Assembly (NCBI GenBank): GCA_003526375.1
Contig: DPDG01000092.1
Coordinates: 1-18,230, forward strand
Direction of reading: 5' to 3'
DNA length: 18,230 nt
Origin: Lentisphaeria bacterium
GTDB taxonomy: Bacteria > Verrucomicrobiota > Lentisphaeria > Victivallales > UBA1829
Below are positions 1 to 6,932 of the stretch, in pieces; positions within the stretch are counted from its first letter, which is position 1; every line of letters begins with the position of its first letter. A program made the position numbers and the translations under genes. The notes beneath the pieces were generated by a model. That model worked only from the letters and a program-made list of their open reading frames with translations. It was not told the origin of the DNA and did not search any database.

Positions 1-940
1 TCTCCAAATCCTGAATCAGTCCCGCAGGAGAAAGCTTCAATAAGGCACACGCAAGGGACGGATCTGCCAGATGACGTTTTTCCGCCTGTTTTGTACGGAT
101 TGAAGAACGGGCACCTGGTGCGAAAGGAGGCTGATTATCTAAAAGAAAAAGACGACGGAAAACATCAAGATAAGTACTGATGGTGTCATCATCCACATCT
201 TCCGCATCCACAGCCTTAATGTCATTTTTCAGGGTTTTATTCGTGGCAGTCGTACTCTCATTCCGTGCCAGGGATTTCAGCAACAAACGCATTTTATGCA
301 CATTCAGTTTTACACCGTCGAGACGATAAACGTCATTTTCCAAAATAGCGTTGATATATTCCGCAGCCATCAAGCCAGCTTGCTTTTCAGGCACGGTCAG
401 ATTGCCGGGCCAACCGCCGCGAACAATATATTGCGCCAGTTTGAGAAGTTCAACTTCCCCTGTTATTGTCGGAGAAAGTTCACCCCGGCACAAATCTTTC
501 AAAGAAATGCTTCCGGAAGAAAAACCCGCCTCAAACAGGCTCATCGGACGCATCCGGAGCCGCCCGATACGACCGGCTCCACTATGCAGAATTCCTTTTC
601 GATTCGGGGTAGCCGAACCGGTCAGGATAAATTGCCCTTTTGCATTACGGACATCAATTTCAGCACGCACAGCATCCCATAAGGGCGGGACTTCCTGCCA
701 TTCATCAAGTAAGCGTGGAGTACTTCCGGTCAAAACAGTACGAGGAGACATCTCGGCAAGATGCTTGTTCTGAAAATTACCATCAGGATCGCCTAGAAAA
801 AACTCACTGTTGCAATGTTGGGCGGAAGTCCAAGTCTTTCCACACCATTTCGGACCTTCTATAACAACCGCACCGAATGCACTCAAGTAATCTGTCACGG
901 TCGTGTCTATCAACCGCGGAAGGTAGTTTCTCTTTTGCAT
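1..940 (-). CDS. AAA+ ATPase of the AAA_14/DUF4143 family (3' end cut by window edge)
   Basis: An open frame of 313 codons runs from an ATG at 940 off the left edge, so the C-terminus is missing. The start is supported by GAGGAG seven bases upstream of the ATG. Seen: a Walker A motif GPKWCGKT at residues 29-36, a Walker B-like LLDEWQ with D79/E80, and a sensor-like TGSATP at 107-112. This order is typical of the 'ATP-binding protein, DUF4143' family, in which an AAA_14 domain is followed by a DUF4143/winged-helix part; the visible frame continues into that region. Such ATPases are common in many copies in gut anaerobes and their cellular role is not settled. It lies 134 bp downstream of the serine recombinase in the same direction, so it may be cargo of that element, but three phased repeats between them suggest its own regulation. 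Confidence 0.88.
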   Translation of the reverse strand, partial: MQKRNYLPRLIDTTVTDYLSAFGAVVIEGPKWCGKTWTSAQHCNSEFFLGDPDGNFQNKHLAEMSPRTVLTGSTPRLLDEWQEVPPLWDAVRAEIDVRNAKGQFILTGSATPNRKGILHSGAGRIGRLRMRPMSLFEAGFSSGSISLKDLCRGELSPTITGEVELLKLAQYIVRGGWPGNLTVPEKQAGLMAAEYINAILENDVYRLDGVKLNVHKMRLLLKSLARNESTTATNKTLKNDIKAVDAEDVDDDTISTYLDVFRRLFLLDNQPPFAPGARSSIRTKQAEKRHLADPSLACALLKLSPAGLIQDLE

Positions 941-989
941 AAGTATACTCCTCAATCAGTCTGAATCCTTTGGGTTGAAATATATTATA

Positions 990-1050
990 TTCGGTTATAT
1001 TTTGCAAGTGGAATCGGTCATATTTTTAAATTTTGTTCGGTATTTTTTTA
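990..1050. repeat. Three direct repeats with a 23-bp period in the ATPase leader
   Basis: On the plus strand TCGGTTATATTTT (from 991), TCGGTCATATTTT (from 1014) and TCGGTATTTTTTT (from 1037) begin exactly 23 bp apart, with unrelated sequence between them. On the coding strand each reads as an A-rich run followed by ACCGA. They lie 50-110 bp upstream of the ATPase ATG at 940. A spacing of about two helical turns would put the three sites on the same DNA face, as expected for cooperative binding of a regulator. The binder is unknown. Confidence 0.6.
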
Positions 1051-1074
1051 AGATAACCTCTATTATAGCACTTA

Positions 1075-2757
1075 TTACCGACTGATTATGCGAAGGGAAC
1101 CAAAATCTGCGAGTTCTGTTTTTGTCCCGGTAAAATAAGTCACCATGATTTGCGTATCTTTATCCATGACATTTTTCTCTTTGATTTTGGTATTGGCTAA
1201 GGATAATTCCCATTTCGGCATCCAGATACGTTTACGGATACGGAGCCGGGGCAGCGTCACATCACCGTAGAGAGTATGAAATTCCACCCGGTCTGCATAA
1301 CTGGTCGCCGTGATTTGAGCGTCATTCAATAGACTTTCATACAGCCCATGATCCAGATTTCTTTCGGCAAGAGCATCAAATTGGGTTGTCAAAACGTGCG
1401 TTTGCAGTTCTTTCAGGTTTCTGTCGCTCATGGAACTGTTCTTCAGCTCCATGACCTTCTGCAAAAGCTGATTGCGTCGTTCCCTGTTGCGTGCCAGCAG
1501 ACTTCGCAACTGTTCTGCTGTAGCAAGACCATCCAGAAACATTTCATGAAGCTGTTCCTCCTTCGTCGCCAGATTTTTCAACTCCACGTCATATTCCGCC
1601 AGTTTCTTTTTCTCCTTCAGCACTTCCGAAGCCTTGCGAAAGCGCTCAATCAACGCAATGGAAAGCAGCGGATAGATGGCATCATAAAGAGCAGGTTCTC
1701 CACGGGAACCGGATTCAAAACGAATCCGGCTGTTACGGCAATTTGCATGATTACGGTCAAGGGTCTGTTTATTGCACGTATAATAAATTTTTCCATGCTC
1801 CAGCAGGCAGATCAATTTTCCTCCGCATTCCCCGCAATAAAGTCTGCCGGATAATGGGAGCCAGTGTTTCTTTGCTTTCACATGATATTTCGCACGCTTC
1901 TGCGAAATGATTTTCTGAACCTCCTGCCACTGCTCGAATGAAATAAACTCCTGACCACTTATCTGGACATTCTTGATCAATTCGCCGCGACTGTTATACT
2001 GATAACCGCAATAAATTGGCTGTTTTGCAATGGCATAAATCGAACTTTCATAGAAAAAGATCTCTTTCCCCCAGCGTTCGTTGCAATCCCGGATGATTGC
2101 ACGGTAAGGACGATAGGCGCAGATGTTGTCATAGACGAAGCGGATGATTTCAACCCATTCGGGAATCACTTCAATTTTTCCGTTGCCGAGGTAGCGAATG
2201 CCATACATTTTCGCATCGCTGCAAAGTCTGCCGCTGTCTTTCTTGATCCGAAAAGCGTTGATACTGTTCTGCCGCTTTTTCTGCAAATCCTCATATAAAA
2301 TCTGATTTTTGATCAGTGTAATCAACTGCTGATCGAACTTGCTCAAATCAATCGTTCCACCCTGAACCTGCAGAACTTTGACATTATTCTCCTTGAGAAG
2401 CTGATTGATATGCCCCTCCAAAAAACTCCCGTTGATCGGACGATACAACCGAGTCAGCTCGTTAACTAATACAAAATCAACCTCGGAAAGTTTGAGCAAT
2501 ACCTGACTCAGCCCCAGACGGAAATCCTTTTTCGTACTTTGCGTGAGACTCCAGTTTATATAGGCTTTGTCAAGCCTGGCAATTTCCTCTGCACCTACCG
2601 GATAAGTCTCCCCGCTGGTATTCAGGTCCTTGTAAATGCCAATGACTTCAAGTTTTTCTTTTGCCGCCAGTTTCTTGCAGTTGGCAATCTGCGCCTCTAC
2701 CGACTCTGAAAAATCATCCTTCCCGCTGCTCTGCCGTGCATAAATCAACGCTTTCAT
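1075..2757 (-). CDS. Large serine recombinase (site-specific integrase)
   Basis: A 560-residue protein with the order of large serine recombinases. The N-terminal resolvase domain opens with YARQSS, Ser10 being the expected nucleophile, and contains the conserved-looking VLVNELTRLYR stretch. A 'recombinase' domain follows (about 180-290), then a zinc ribbon (about 310-345, with CGECGGK and later Cys pair) and a charged coiled-coil region (about 375-450). These enzymes cut and rejoin DNA at attachment sites through a covalent phosphoserine bond. The ATG at 2757 is preceded by AAGGAG nine bases upstream, and a good promoter lies at 2796-2824. The gene starts about 70 bp from the point where a pseudopilin gene is broken, the usual place for an integrase beside its attachment site. 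The element should therefore extend leftwards, beyond the window. No frameshift is seen. Confidence 0.93.
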   Translation of the reverse strand: MKALIYARQSSGKDDFSESVEAQIANCKKLAAKEKLEVIGIYKDLNTSGETYPVGAEEIARLDKAYINWSLTQSTKKDFRLGLSQVLLKLSEVDFVLVNELTRLYRPINGSFLEGHINQLLKENNVKVLQVQGGTIDLSKFDQQLITLIKNQILYEDLQKKRQNSINAFRIKKDSGRLCSDAKMYGIRYLGNGKIEVIPEWVEIIRFVYDNICAYRPYRAIIRDCNERWGKEIFFYESSIYAIAKQPIYCGYQYNSRGELIKNVQISGQEFISFEQWQEVQKIISQKRAKYHVKAKKHWLPLSGRLYCGECGGKLICLLEHGKIYYTCNKQTLDRNHANCRNSRIRFESGSRGEPALYDAIYPLLSIALIERFRKASEVLKEKKKLAEYDVELKNLATKEEQLHEMFLDGLATAEQLRSLLARNRERRNQLLQKVMELKNSSMSDRNLKELQTHVLTTQFDALAERNLDHGLYESLLNDAQITATSYADRVEFHTLYGDVTLPRLRIRKRIWMPKWELSLANTKIKEKNVMDKDTQIMVTYFTGTKTELADFGSLRIISR

Positions 2758-2795
2758 TGCTCAATTCTCCTTCCGCTTTTTTTCTTGTCATCGCT

Positions 2796-2818
2796 AATAT
2801 ACTGCATATAAGTATATT
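2796..2818. promoter_or_regulatory. Perfect dyad AATATACT-N7-AGTATATT over the recombinase promoter
   Basis: The arms at 2796-2803 and 2811-2818 are perfect 8-bp inverted repeats with a 7-bp spacer. The dyad covers the -10 box and most of the -35/-10 spacer. It could be an operator for autorepression or a recombinase half-site arm of the attachment site. A second, smaller palindrome GACAAGTTGTC follows at 2820-2830. Confidence 0.45.
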
Positions 2819-2824
2819 TGACAA
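2796..2824 (-). promoter_or_regulatory. Sigma70-type promoter of the serine recombinase gene
   Basis: On the minus strand TTGTCA (2824-2819) and TATATT (2801-2796) are separated by exactly 17 bp; each differs from consensus at one position. The start codon at 2757 follows about 38 bases after the -10 box, leaving room for a short leader with AAGGAG. The -35 box is only about 7 bp from the junction with pseudopilin sequence. Confidence 0.6.
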
Positions 2825-2830
2825 GTTGTC

Positions 2831-3535
2831 TTTGTCGTAATCGCCATCATCGCCATTCTCGCCGCAATGCTTCTTCCCGCGATGAACAAGGCTCGGGAGG
2901 CAGCCAAAAGAACCCAGTGTACCAACAATCTCAAACATATCGGTTTAGCAATTTTTATGTATGCTGATGACAATAACGGCTGTATTCAAACAAGATATTA
3001 TGAGTCAACTACCAACTATTTCCCGCAAGTACTGGGAGGTTCTGCGTGTGGAGGAACTGCGCCGTATGATAAAAGTGCTTATTTGACCAATTGGAAACTT
3101 TATTTTTGTACAAATAAAATGACCTATGAAAACAAAGGTGTTGATGCCGGAAATACCAAGTATCAATCGTATGCAATCATCCACCCGAGTAATCCGAATT
3201 GGGGCAATGTTTCTGTTTCTAAATTCCATGCTAACATTCAACCGGGGAAAGGCTGGACAGCCACAATGGTTATTCCTAATTTGCCGTCTCCTTCGGAATT
3301 TATTCTGATAGCCGATTCCGCTGTTGTTGGAAAAACTCATGGTTATTCGCATTTCCGTACAGATACATTGATGGAAAGTGATACCGGCGGCATTGGTATC
3401 AATCATGCTGATAAAGCCAATACACTCCATGGCGATGGGCATGTTTCTGCGCAAAGTGCGCGTGAAATGCGTAATGGTTTTATGGAAATTAAAGAATTCG
3501 TCGGCACTGATTTAACTCTTGTAAGTATGCCGTAA
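2831..3535 (+). pseudogene. Type II secretion pseudopilin-like protein (H-X9-DG), 5' end lost
   Basis: From about 2831 the plus strand encodes VVIAIIAILAAMLLPAMNKA, the second half of the prepilin cleavage/methylation signature, normally FTLIELLVVIAIIAILAA. Reading upstream, the frame passes through non-matching codons into a TGA at 2819-2821, so the leader, cleavage site and conserved Glu are gone. The rest is intact: a mature domain of some 220 residues with paired cysteines, ending with the family's H-X9-DG motif (NHADKANTLHGDG, near 3400-3440) and a TAA at 3533. Members of this family are expanded to large numbers in Lentisphaerota and their function is largely unknown. An internal ATG at 2867 would give a 222-residue product without the signal and is unlikely to be functional. 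The break coincides with the recombinase end, so I read it as one half of an integration event. Confidence 0.8.
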
Positions 3536-3569
3536 AATCAACCATCTGTTGAAATGAAATAACATAAGT

Positions 3570-3624
3570 GCATCTGACCTTTATTTTTAAATAACTACAA
3601 AAAAATAAAGGTAAGATCAGATGC
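3570..3624. terminator. Long imperfect inverted repeat downstream of the pseudopilin fragment
   Basis: GCATCTGA (3570-3577) followed directly by CCTTTATTTTT (3578-3588) pairs with AAAAATAAAGG (3601-3611) and TCAGATGC (3617-3624). The loop is 12 nt and there is a 5-nt bulge (3612-3616) on the right arm. The arms total 19 paired bases. It starts 35 bp after the stop codon, so transcription termination or mRNA 3' protection is plausible, although no T-run follows the right arm. A small mobile repeat is the alternative. Confidence 0.45.
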
Positions 3625-3777
3625 GTAATAACCTACTATGGAAATGTCGATTTGTCAAGCGGAAAATGGATTTTCTTTGGACGAAATTTCTCCGCAAATC
3701 GCAAGAATAATATTAAAACGATTTACAAATGCCAAAGCGTGAGAGGACTATTGGCAAAACAAAATGAATTTTGTAGG

Positions 3778-3797
3778 CAATGTTGCCGTCAACATTG
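3778..3797. promoter_or_regulatory. Palindrome CAATGTTG-CCGT-CAACATTG, possible operator
   Basis: Perfect 8-bp arms with a 4-bp centre, 45 bp upstream of the GH99-like gene start. Size and position suit a dimeric repressor site for the sugar-related pair downstream. No regulator gene is adjacent in the window. Confidence 0.35.
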
Positions 3798-3841
3798 GCA
3801 ATTATAAATGTTTTTCACAAAATTTAGGACAATAACAAAAA

Positions 3842-4978
3842 ATGAATAAAATGAACAAAATCAAAACAGAAATTGCCGCCTATTATTTCCCCCAGTATCA
3901 CGCCGATCCCCGGAATGATGTGATCCATTATCCCGGGTGGAGCGAATGGGAGTTGGTCAAAAATTCCAAACCCCGTTTCCCCGGTCACCAGCAGCCCAAA
4001 GTTCCGCTGTGGGGATATGAAGATGAAGCCGACCCCAAGGTGATGGCACGCAAAATCGATGCCGCCGCCGACCATGGACTTGCCGGGTTCCTTTTCGACT
4101 GGTACTGGTATGATGAACAACCGTTTCTGGAACGTGCATTGACCGAAGGGTTTCAGAAAGCTGAAAACTGCTCCCGCCTCAAATATGCCCTTATGTGGGC
4201 AAATCACGACTGGCACAACATCCACCCGATGAACCGGGAACACGAGTTTTCGCTTCTCTTCAAAGGTGCCGTTACCCCGGAGCAGTTCGACCGCATGACC
4301 GATTACATCATTGAAAAACACTTCAAACATCCCTCCTACTGGCTGATCGATAACTGCCCTTGGTTCCAAATCTACGAAATCGCCAATTTCGTGGAGTCAA
4401 TAGGCGGTTGGGAAGTCGCGCAGCGGGCTCTTGGAAATTTCCGTACCAAAGTCAAAAAAGCGGGTTTTGACGATCTCCACCTCACGTTGATTTTGTGTGG
4501 CTGTAAAGTTCTGCCGGGAGAAAGAATTGCCTCTTGCCCGGAAGATGTTCTCCGTCTTGCCAATGCCCAGAGTGTCACCAGTTATGTCTGGACGCACCGT
4601 ATCACGCTGCCGGATTTTCCCTTCACTGAATTTGAAGTGCCTTACAAGGTCAACGTGGACTATTGGCACGAAACTAAAGAAAAATTCGATGTGGAACATT
4701 TCCCCAATGTCACCATGGGCTGGGACTCCTCCCCCCGTACTTCACAGGATGAAGAGTACCTCAATCACGGCTATCCTTTCTGCCCGGTGATGAAAACCAC
4801 CCCCAAGCAGTTTGAGGATGCTTTGCGCCACGCCGTGGAATTCGCCGCTGATTTGCCCGACGGCAAACGCATCATCACCATCAATGCGTGGAACGAATGG
4901 ACCGAGGGAAGTTACCTCGAACCGGACGAACTCAACGGCTACGGCTATCTTGAAGCGATACGCAACGTTGTAAAATAA
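3842..4978 (+). CDS. Glycoside hydrolase family 99-like / WbsX-like protein
   Basis: 378 residues. Near the N-terminus it has AAYYFPQYHADP and then GWSEWELVKN, matching the IAFYLPQFHP...GFTEW pattern of the WbsX / 'GH99-like domain' family. GFLFDWYWYD follows near residue 85-95, and NAWNEWTEGSYLEPD, the family's C-terminal signature, near 351-365. Members occur in polysaccharide biosynthesis loci and, in Lentisphaerota, Verrucomicrobia and Planctomycetes, as stand-alone putative glycosidases. The substrate cannot be told from sequence. No signal peptide is seen, so it is probably cytoplasmic. ATG 3842 has AGGA twelve bases upstream; the ATG at 3851 in the same frame is an alternative. The FAD oxidoreductase follows 82 bp downstream with no terminator between, so they are probably co-transcribed. 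Confidence 0.85.
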   Translation: MNKMNKIKTEIAAYYFPQYHADPRNDVIHYPGWSEWELVKNSKPRFPGHQQPKVPLWGYEDEADPKVMARKIDAAADHGLAGFLFDWYWYDEQPFLERALTEGFQKAENCSRLKYALMWANHDWHNIHPMNREHEFSLLFKGAVTPEQFDRMTDYIIEKHFKHPSYWLIDNCPWFQIYEIANFVESIGGWEVAQRALGNFRTKVKKAGFDDLHLTLILCGCKVLPGERIASCPEDVLRLANAQSVTSYVWTHRITLPDFPFTEFEVPYKVNVDYWHETKEKFDVEHFPNVTMGWDSSPRTSQDEEYLNHGYPFCPVMKTTPKQFEDALRHAVEFAADLPDGKRIITINAWNEWTEGSYLEPDELNGYGYLEAIRNVVK

Positions 4979-5060
4979 AAAATCCCGCCGAGAAAAATCT
5001 GCAGAGTTTGCATATTTTTCGATTGCGGTATACATTATGCCTTTGGCACAGGAGATACCA

Positions 5061-6329
5061 ATGGATCGTCATTTTGATATTACCGTAATCGGCGGCGGAA
5101 CCGCCGGGATCGTTGCCGCTATTCAGGCGGCACGGGCGGGCAATAAAACGTTGCTGGTCGAAAAAAACGGTCTCCCCGGCGGTACGATGACTGCGGGGGG
5201 GATCGCTTTCCCCGGTCTTTTCTTTGCGTGGAAAAAGCAAATCATTGCCGGTATCGGCTGGGAACTTGTTTCCGGAGCCGCCGCCGAAAGCGGTCTGCCT
5301 TTGCCGGAATTTGAGAAACAAAACGGCATGGAAAATCATCCGGCATATCAGGTTCGGCTCAATCCGCTGATCTACGCCGCTTACTGTGAAGAAAAAATGG
5401 TTTCAGCGGTCGTTCATCTGCTCTACCACACCATGCTGGCAGAAATCCAAACCGTCACGGACGGACTGGATGTGACCCTCTGCACCAAAGAAGGATTGCA
5501 GAAAATCCATACCCGGCGGCTGATCGACTGCACCGGAGATGCCTCCGCTGTTGCTTTAGCGGGTTGCGAAGTGATTCATCCCTTCCCCTGTCAACCGGCA
5601 ACGTACAGTTGTACTCTATCCAATTACGATTGTGATACGCTGGACTGGGAAATGCTCCGTCAGGCGGCAGATAAAGCCGTTGCCGACGGCGAACTGCGTT
5701 ACACGGACCTCGGTTGGAATATCCACGCTTTTTCCGGACAAATTCTCCGGGCGCACGGCAACAACGCCAACCATATTTTCCCGGAAACACCGCCGCATAC
5801 CGCTCAAGAGCGCAGTGATCTGGAACTTGCGGGGCGCAGTTCGCTCCTGCGGGCGTGGCGTTTTCTACGCCGTCAGCCGGGTTTAGAACGCCTCGAAATC
5901 AGTCCTTCCGCCTTTGAGTGCGGCATAAGAGAAAGTTCTGTCATCAAAGGCGAATACACCATTACCGGAGAAGATTATGTTTCCGGCAAAAAGTTCCCCG
6001 ATGCCCTCTGCAATGCCTTTTACCCCATCGACTTGCATGGAGAAGACGGCGTAACGCCCCTGCAACTGCACCCCGGCACAGTACCGCAAGTGCCCCTGCG
6101 GGCGTTGCTCCCGGCAGGCAGTGATTTCATTGCGGCGGCGGGCCGCTGTATTTCCAGTGACCGCAAAGCCAACAGTGCCTTGCGGGTACAAGCGACCTGT
6201 ATGGCAACGGCCCAGGCGGCGGCAGCGGCAGCTTGTGTTTCCCTGCGGCACGCTATCCCCCTGAAACAAGTCCCCATTGCGGAGGTTCGGGAACTGCTGG
6301 AACAGCACGGAGCCATTCTGCCGCAATAA
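5061..6329 (+). CDS. FAD-dependent oxidoreductase (FAD_oxidored family)
   Basis: 422 residues from the ATG at 5061, which follows AGGAGA with a 5-nt gap; the in-frame ATG at 5037 has no ribosome site. The N-terminus shows the dinucleotide fold VIGGGTAGIVAAIQAARAGN (GxGxxG at about 11-16) ending in LLVEK. It is followed by GGTMTAGGIAFPG, typical of the family, RRLIDCTGDASAVALAG in the middle, and AAGRCISSDRKANSALRVQ close to the C-terminus. The family oxidises or dehydrogenates small organic substrates with FAD; in Lentisphaerota and Planctomycetes many paralogues sit beside sugar-degradation genes, as here beside a GH99-like gene. The substrate is unknown. No signal peptide or membrane segment is seen. 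Confidence 0.87.
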   Translation: MDRHFDITVIGGGTAGIVAAIQAARAGNKTLLVEKNGLPGGTMTAGGIAFPGLFFAWKKQIIAGIGWELVSGAAAESGLPLPEFEKQNGMENHPAYQVRLNPLIYAAYCEEKMVSAVVHLLYHTMLAEIQTVTDGLDVTLCTKEGLQKIHTRRLIDCTGDASAVALAGCEVIHPFPCQPATYSCTLSNYDCDTLDWEMLRQAADKAVADGELRYTDLGWNIHAFSGQILRAHGNNANHIFPETPPHTAQERSDLELAGRSSLLRAWRFLRRQPGLERLEISPSAFECGIRESSVIKGEYTITGEDYVSGKKFPDALCNAFYPIDLHGEDGVTPLQLHPGTVPQVPLRALLPAGSDFIAAAGRCISSDRKANSALRVQATCMATAQAAAAAACVSLRHAIPLKQVPIAEVRELLEQHGAILPQ

Positions 6330-6341
6330 ATTAAAATACGC

Positions 6342-6575
6342 TTACTCGAAGCGGATCAAAACCGTTTCGGTCGGGTGAAGTTGCTCTCCGCCGTAAGGTG
6401 CTGTAACGGACTTGAGTTTGTAAGGTGCGGCAAGTTTGATTTCGTCCAATCCAATCCTTTCCAGCGAGCAATTTTGCAAAGCGAGCTGATCGCCTTTTTG
6501 CAAAACATGCATAAATGGCGGAAAATCGTCGGAACAATAGAAAATATGACAATCGTCAGATGATGTCGTGACTTC
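6342..6575 (-). pseudogene. C-terminal stump of an unidentified protein, cut at the IS66 element
   Basis: On the minus strand a frame ends at a TAA at 6342-6344 and reads like the end of an enzyme or beta-rich domain: HIFYCSDDFPPFMHVLQKGD, then LERIGLDEIKLAAPYKLKSV, then TAPYGGEQLHPTETVLIRFE. The frame stays open beyond 6578, but there it overlies tnpB on the other strand, so the native sequence probably ends between about 6550 and 6578. I cannot name the family. It converges on the FAD oxidoreductase with only 12 bp between stop codons, consistent with a former gene of the same catabolic neighbourhood. The 5' part is not found to the right of the IS. Confidence 0.5.
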
Positions 6576-6578
6576 TAC

Positions 6579-6932
6579 ATGTTCGGCGTCGGCGGTTCGG
6601 TAAGGGTCTATTACTGCCCGACTCCGGTGAATCTGCGAAAGTCGTTCGACGGGCTGGCCGGAGCCGTGGAGCAGCACATTCGTCAGGACCCGCAATCGGG
6701 GCACATGTTCGTGTTTTTCAGCCGGAACAAAAAGCTGGTAAAGATTTTACAGTGGCAATCGGGCGGCTTCACGATCTGGATGCAGCGGCTGGAAACCGGA
6801 GGCTTCCACCTGCCGCAATCGGCCGACGGCAGGATTGAACTGACCCATCGCGAACTCTCGGCGGTCCTCTCCGGCATCAAGCCGAAGCGGTACTACAAAA
6901 GATATGCGGAAAAATCATCTGAATCCACTTGA
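6579..6932 (+). CDS. tnpB: IS66 family accessory protein TnpB (ORF2)
   Basis: 117 residues, the usual length for IS66 Orf2. RVYYCPTPVNLRKSFDGLAG near the N-terminus is the family signature (normally ...TDMRKSFDGLA), and KLVKILQWQSGGFTIWMQRL with LETGGFHLP follows in the middle. The protein is needed for transposition of IS66 elements but its biochemical role is not established. The ATG at 6579 has no clear ribosome site, which fits loss of the upstream tnpA with which it would be translationally linked. Its stop codon overlaps the TTG start of tnpC as TTGA. Confidence 0.88.
   Translation: MFGVGGSVRVYYCPTPVNLRKSFDGLAGAVEQHIRQDPQSGHMFVFFSRNKKLVKILQWQSGGFTIWMQRLETGGFHLPQSADGRIELTHRELSAVLSGIKPKRYYKRYAEKSSEST

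Larger units (their letters stand above)
3536..3841. other. 306-bp intergenic region with two inverted repeats
   Basis: AT-rich stretch between the pseudopilin fragment and the GH99-like gene. No open frame of note is seen. It holds a long imperfect hairpin (3570-3624) and a perfect palindrome (3778-3797), listed separately. No convincing sigma70 promoter is visible for the downstream gene. Confidence 0.5.

Noticed and set aside
3824..4369. 181-residue minus-strand frame opposite the GH99-like gene
   Set aside because: Antisense shadow of a well-supported gene, without ribosome site or family motif.
5037..5060. Start of the FAD oxidoreductase at 5037
   Set aside because: No ribosome site; AGGAGA precedes the ATG at 5061, which places the FAD-binding fold directly at the N-terminus as usual.
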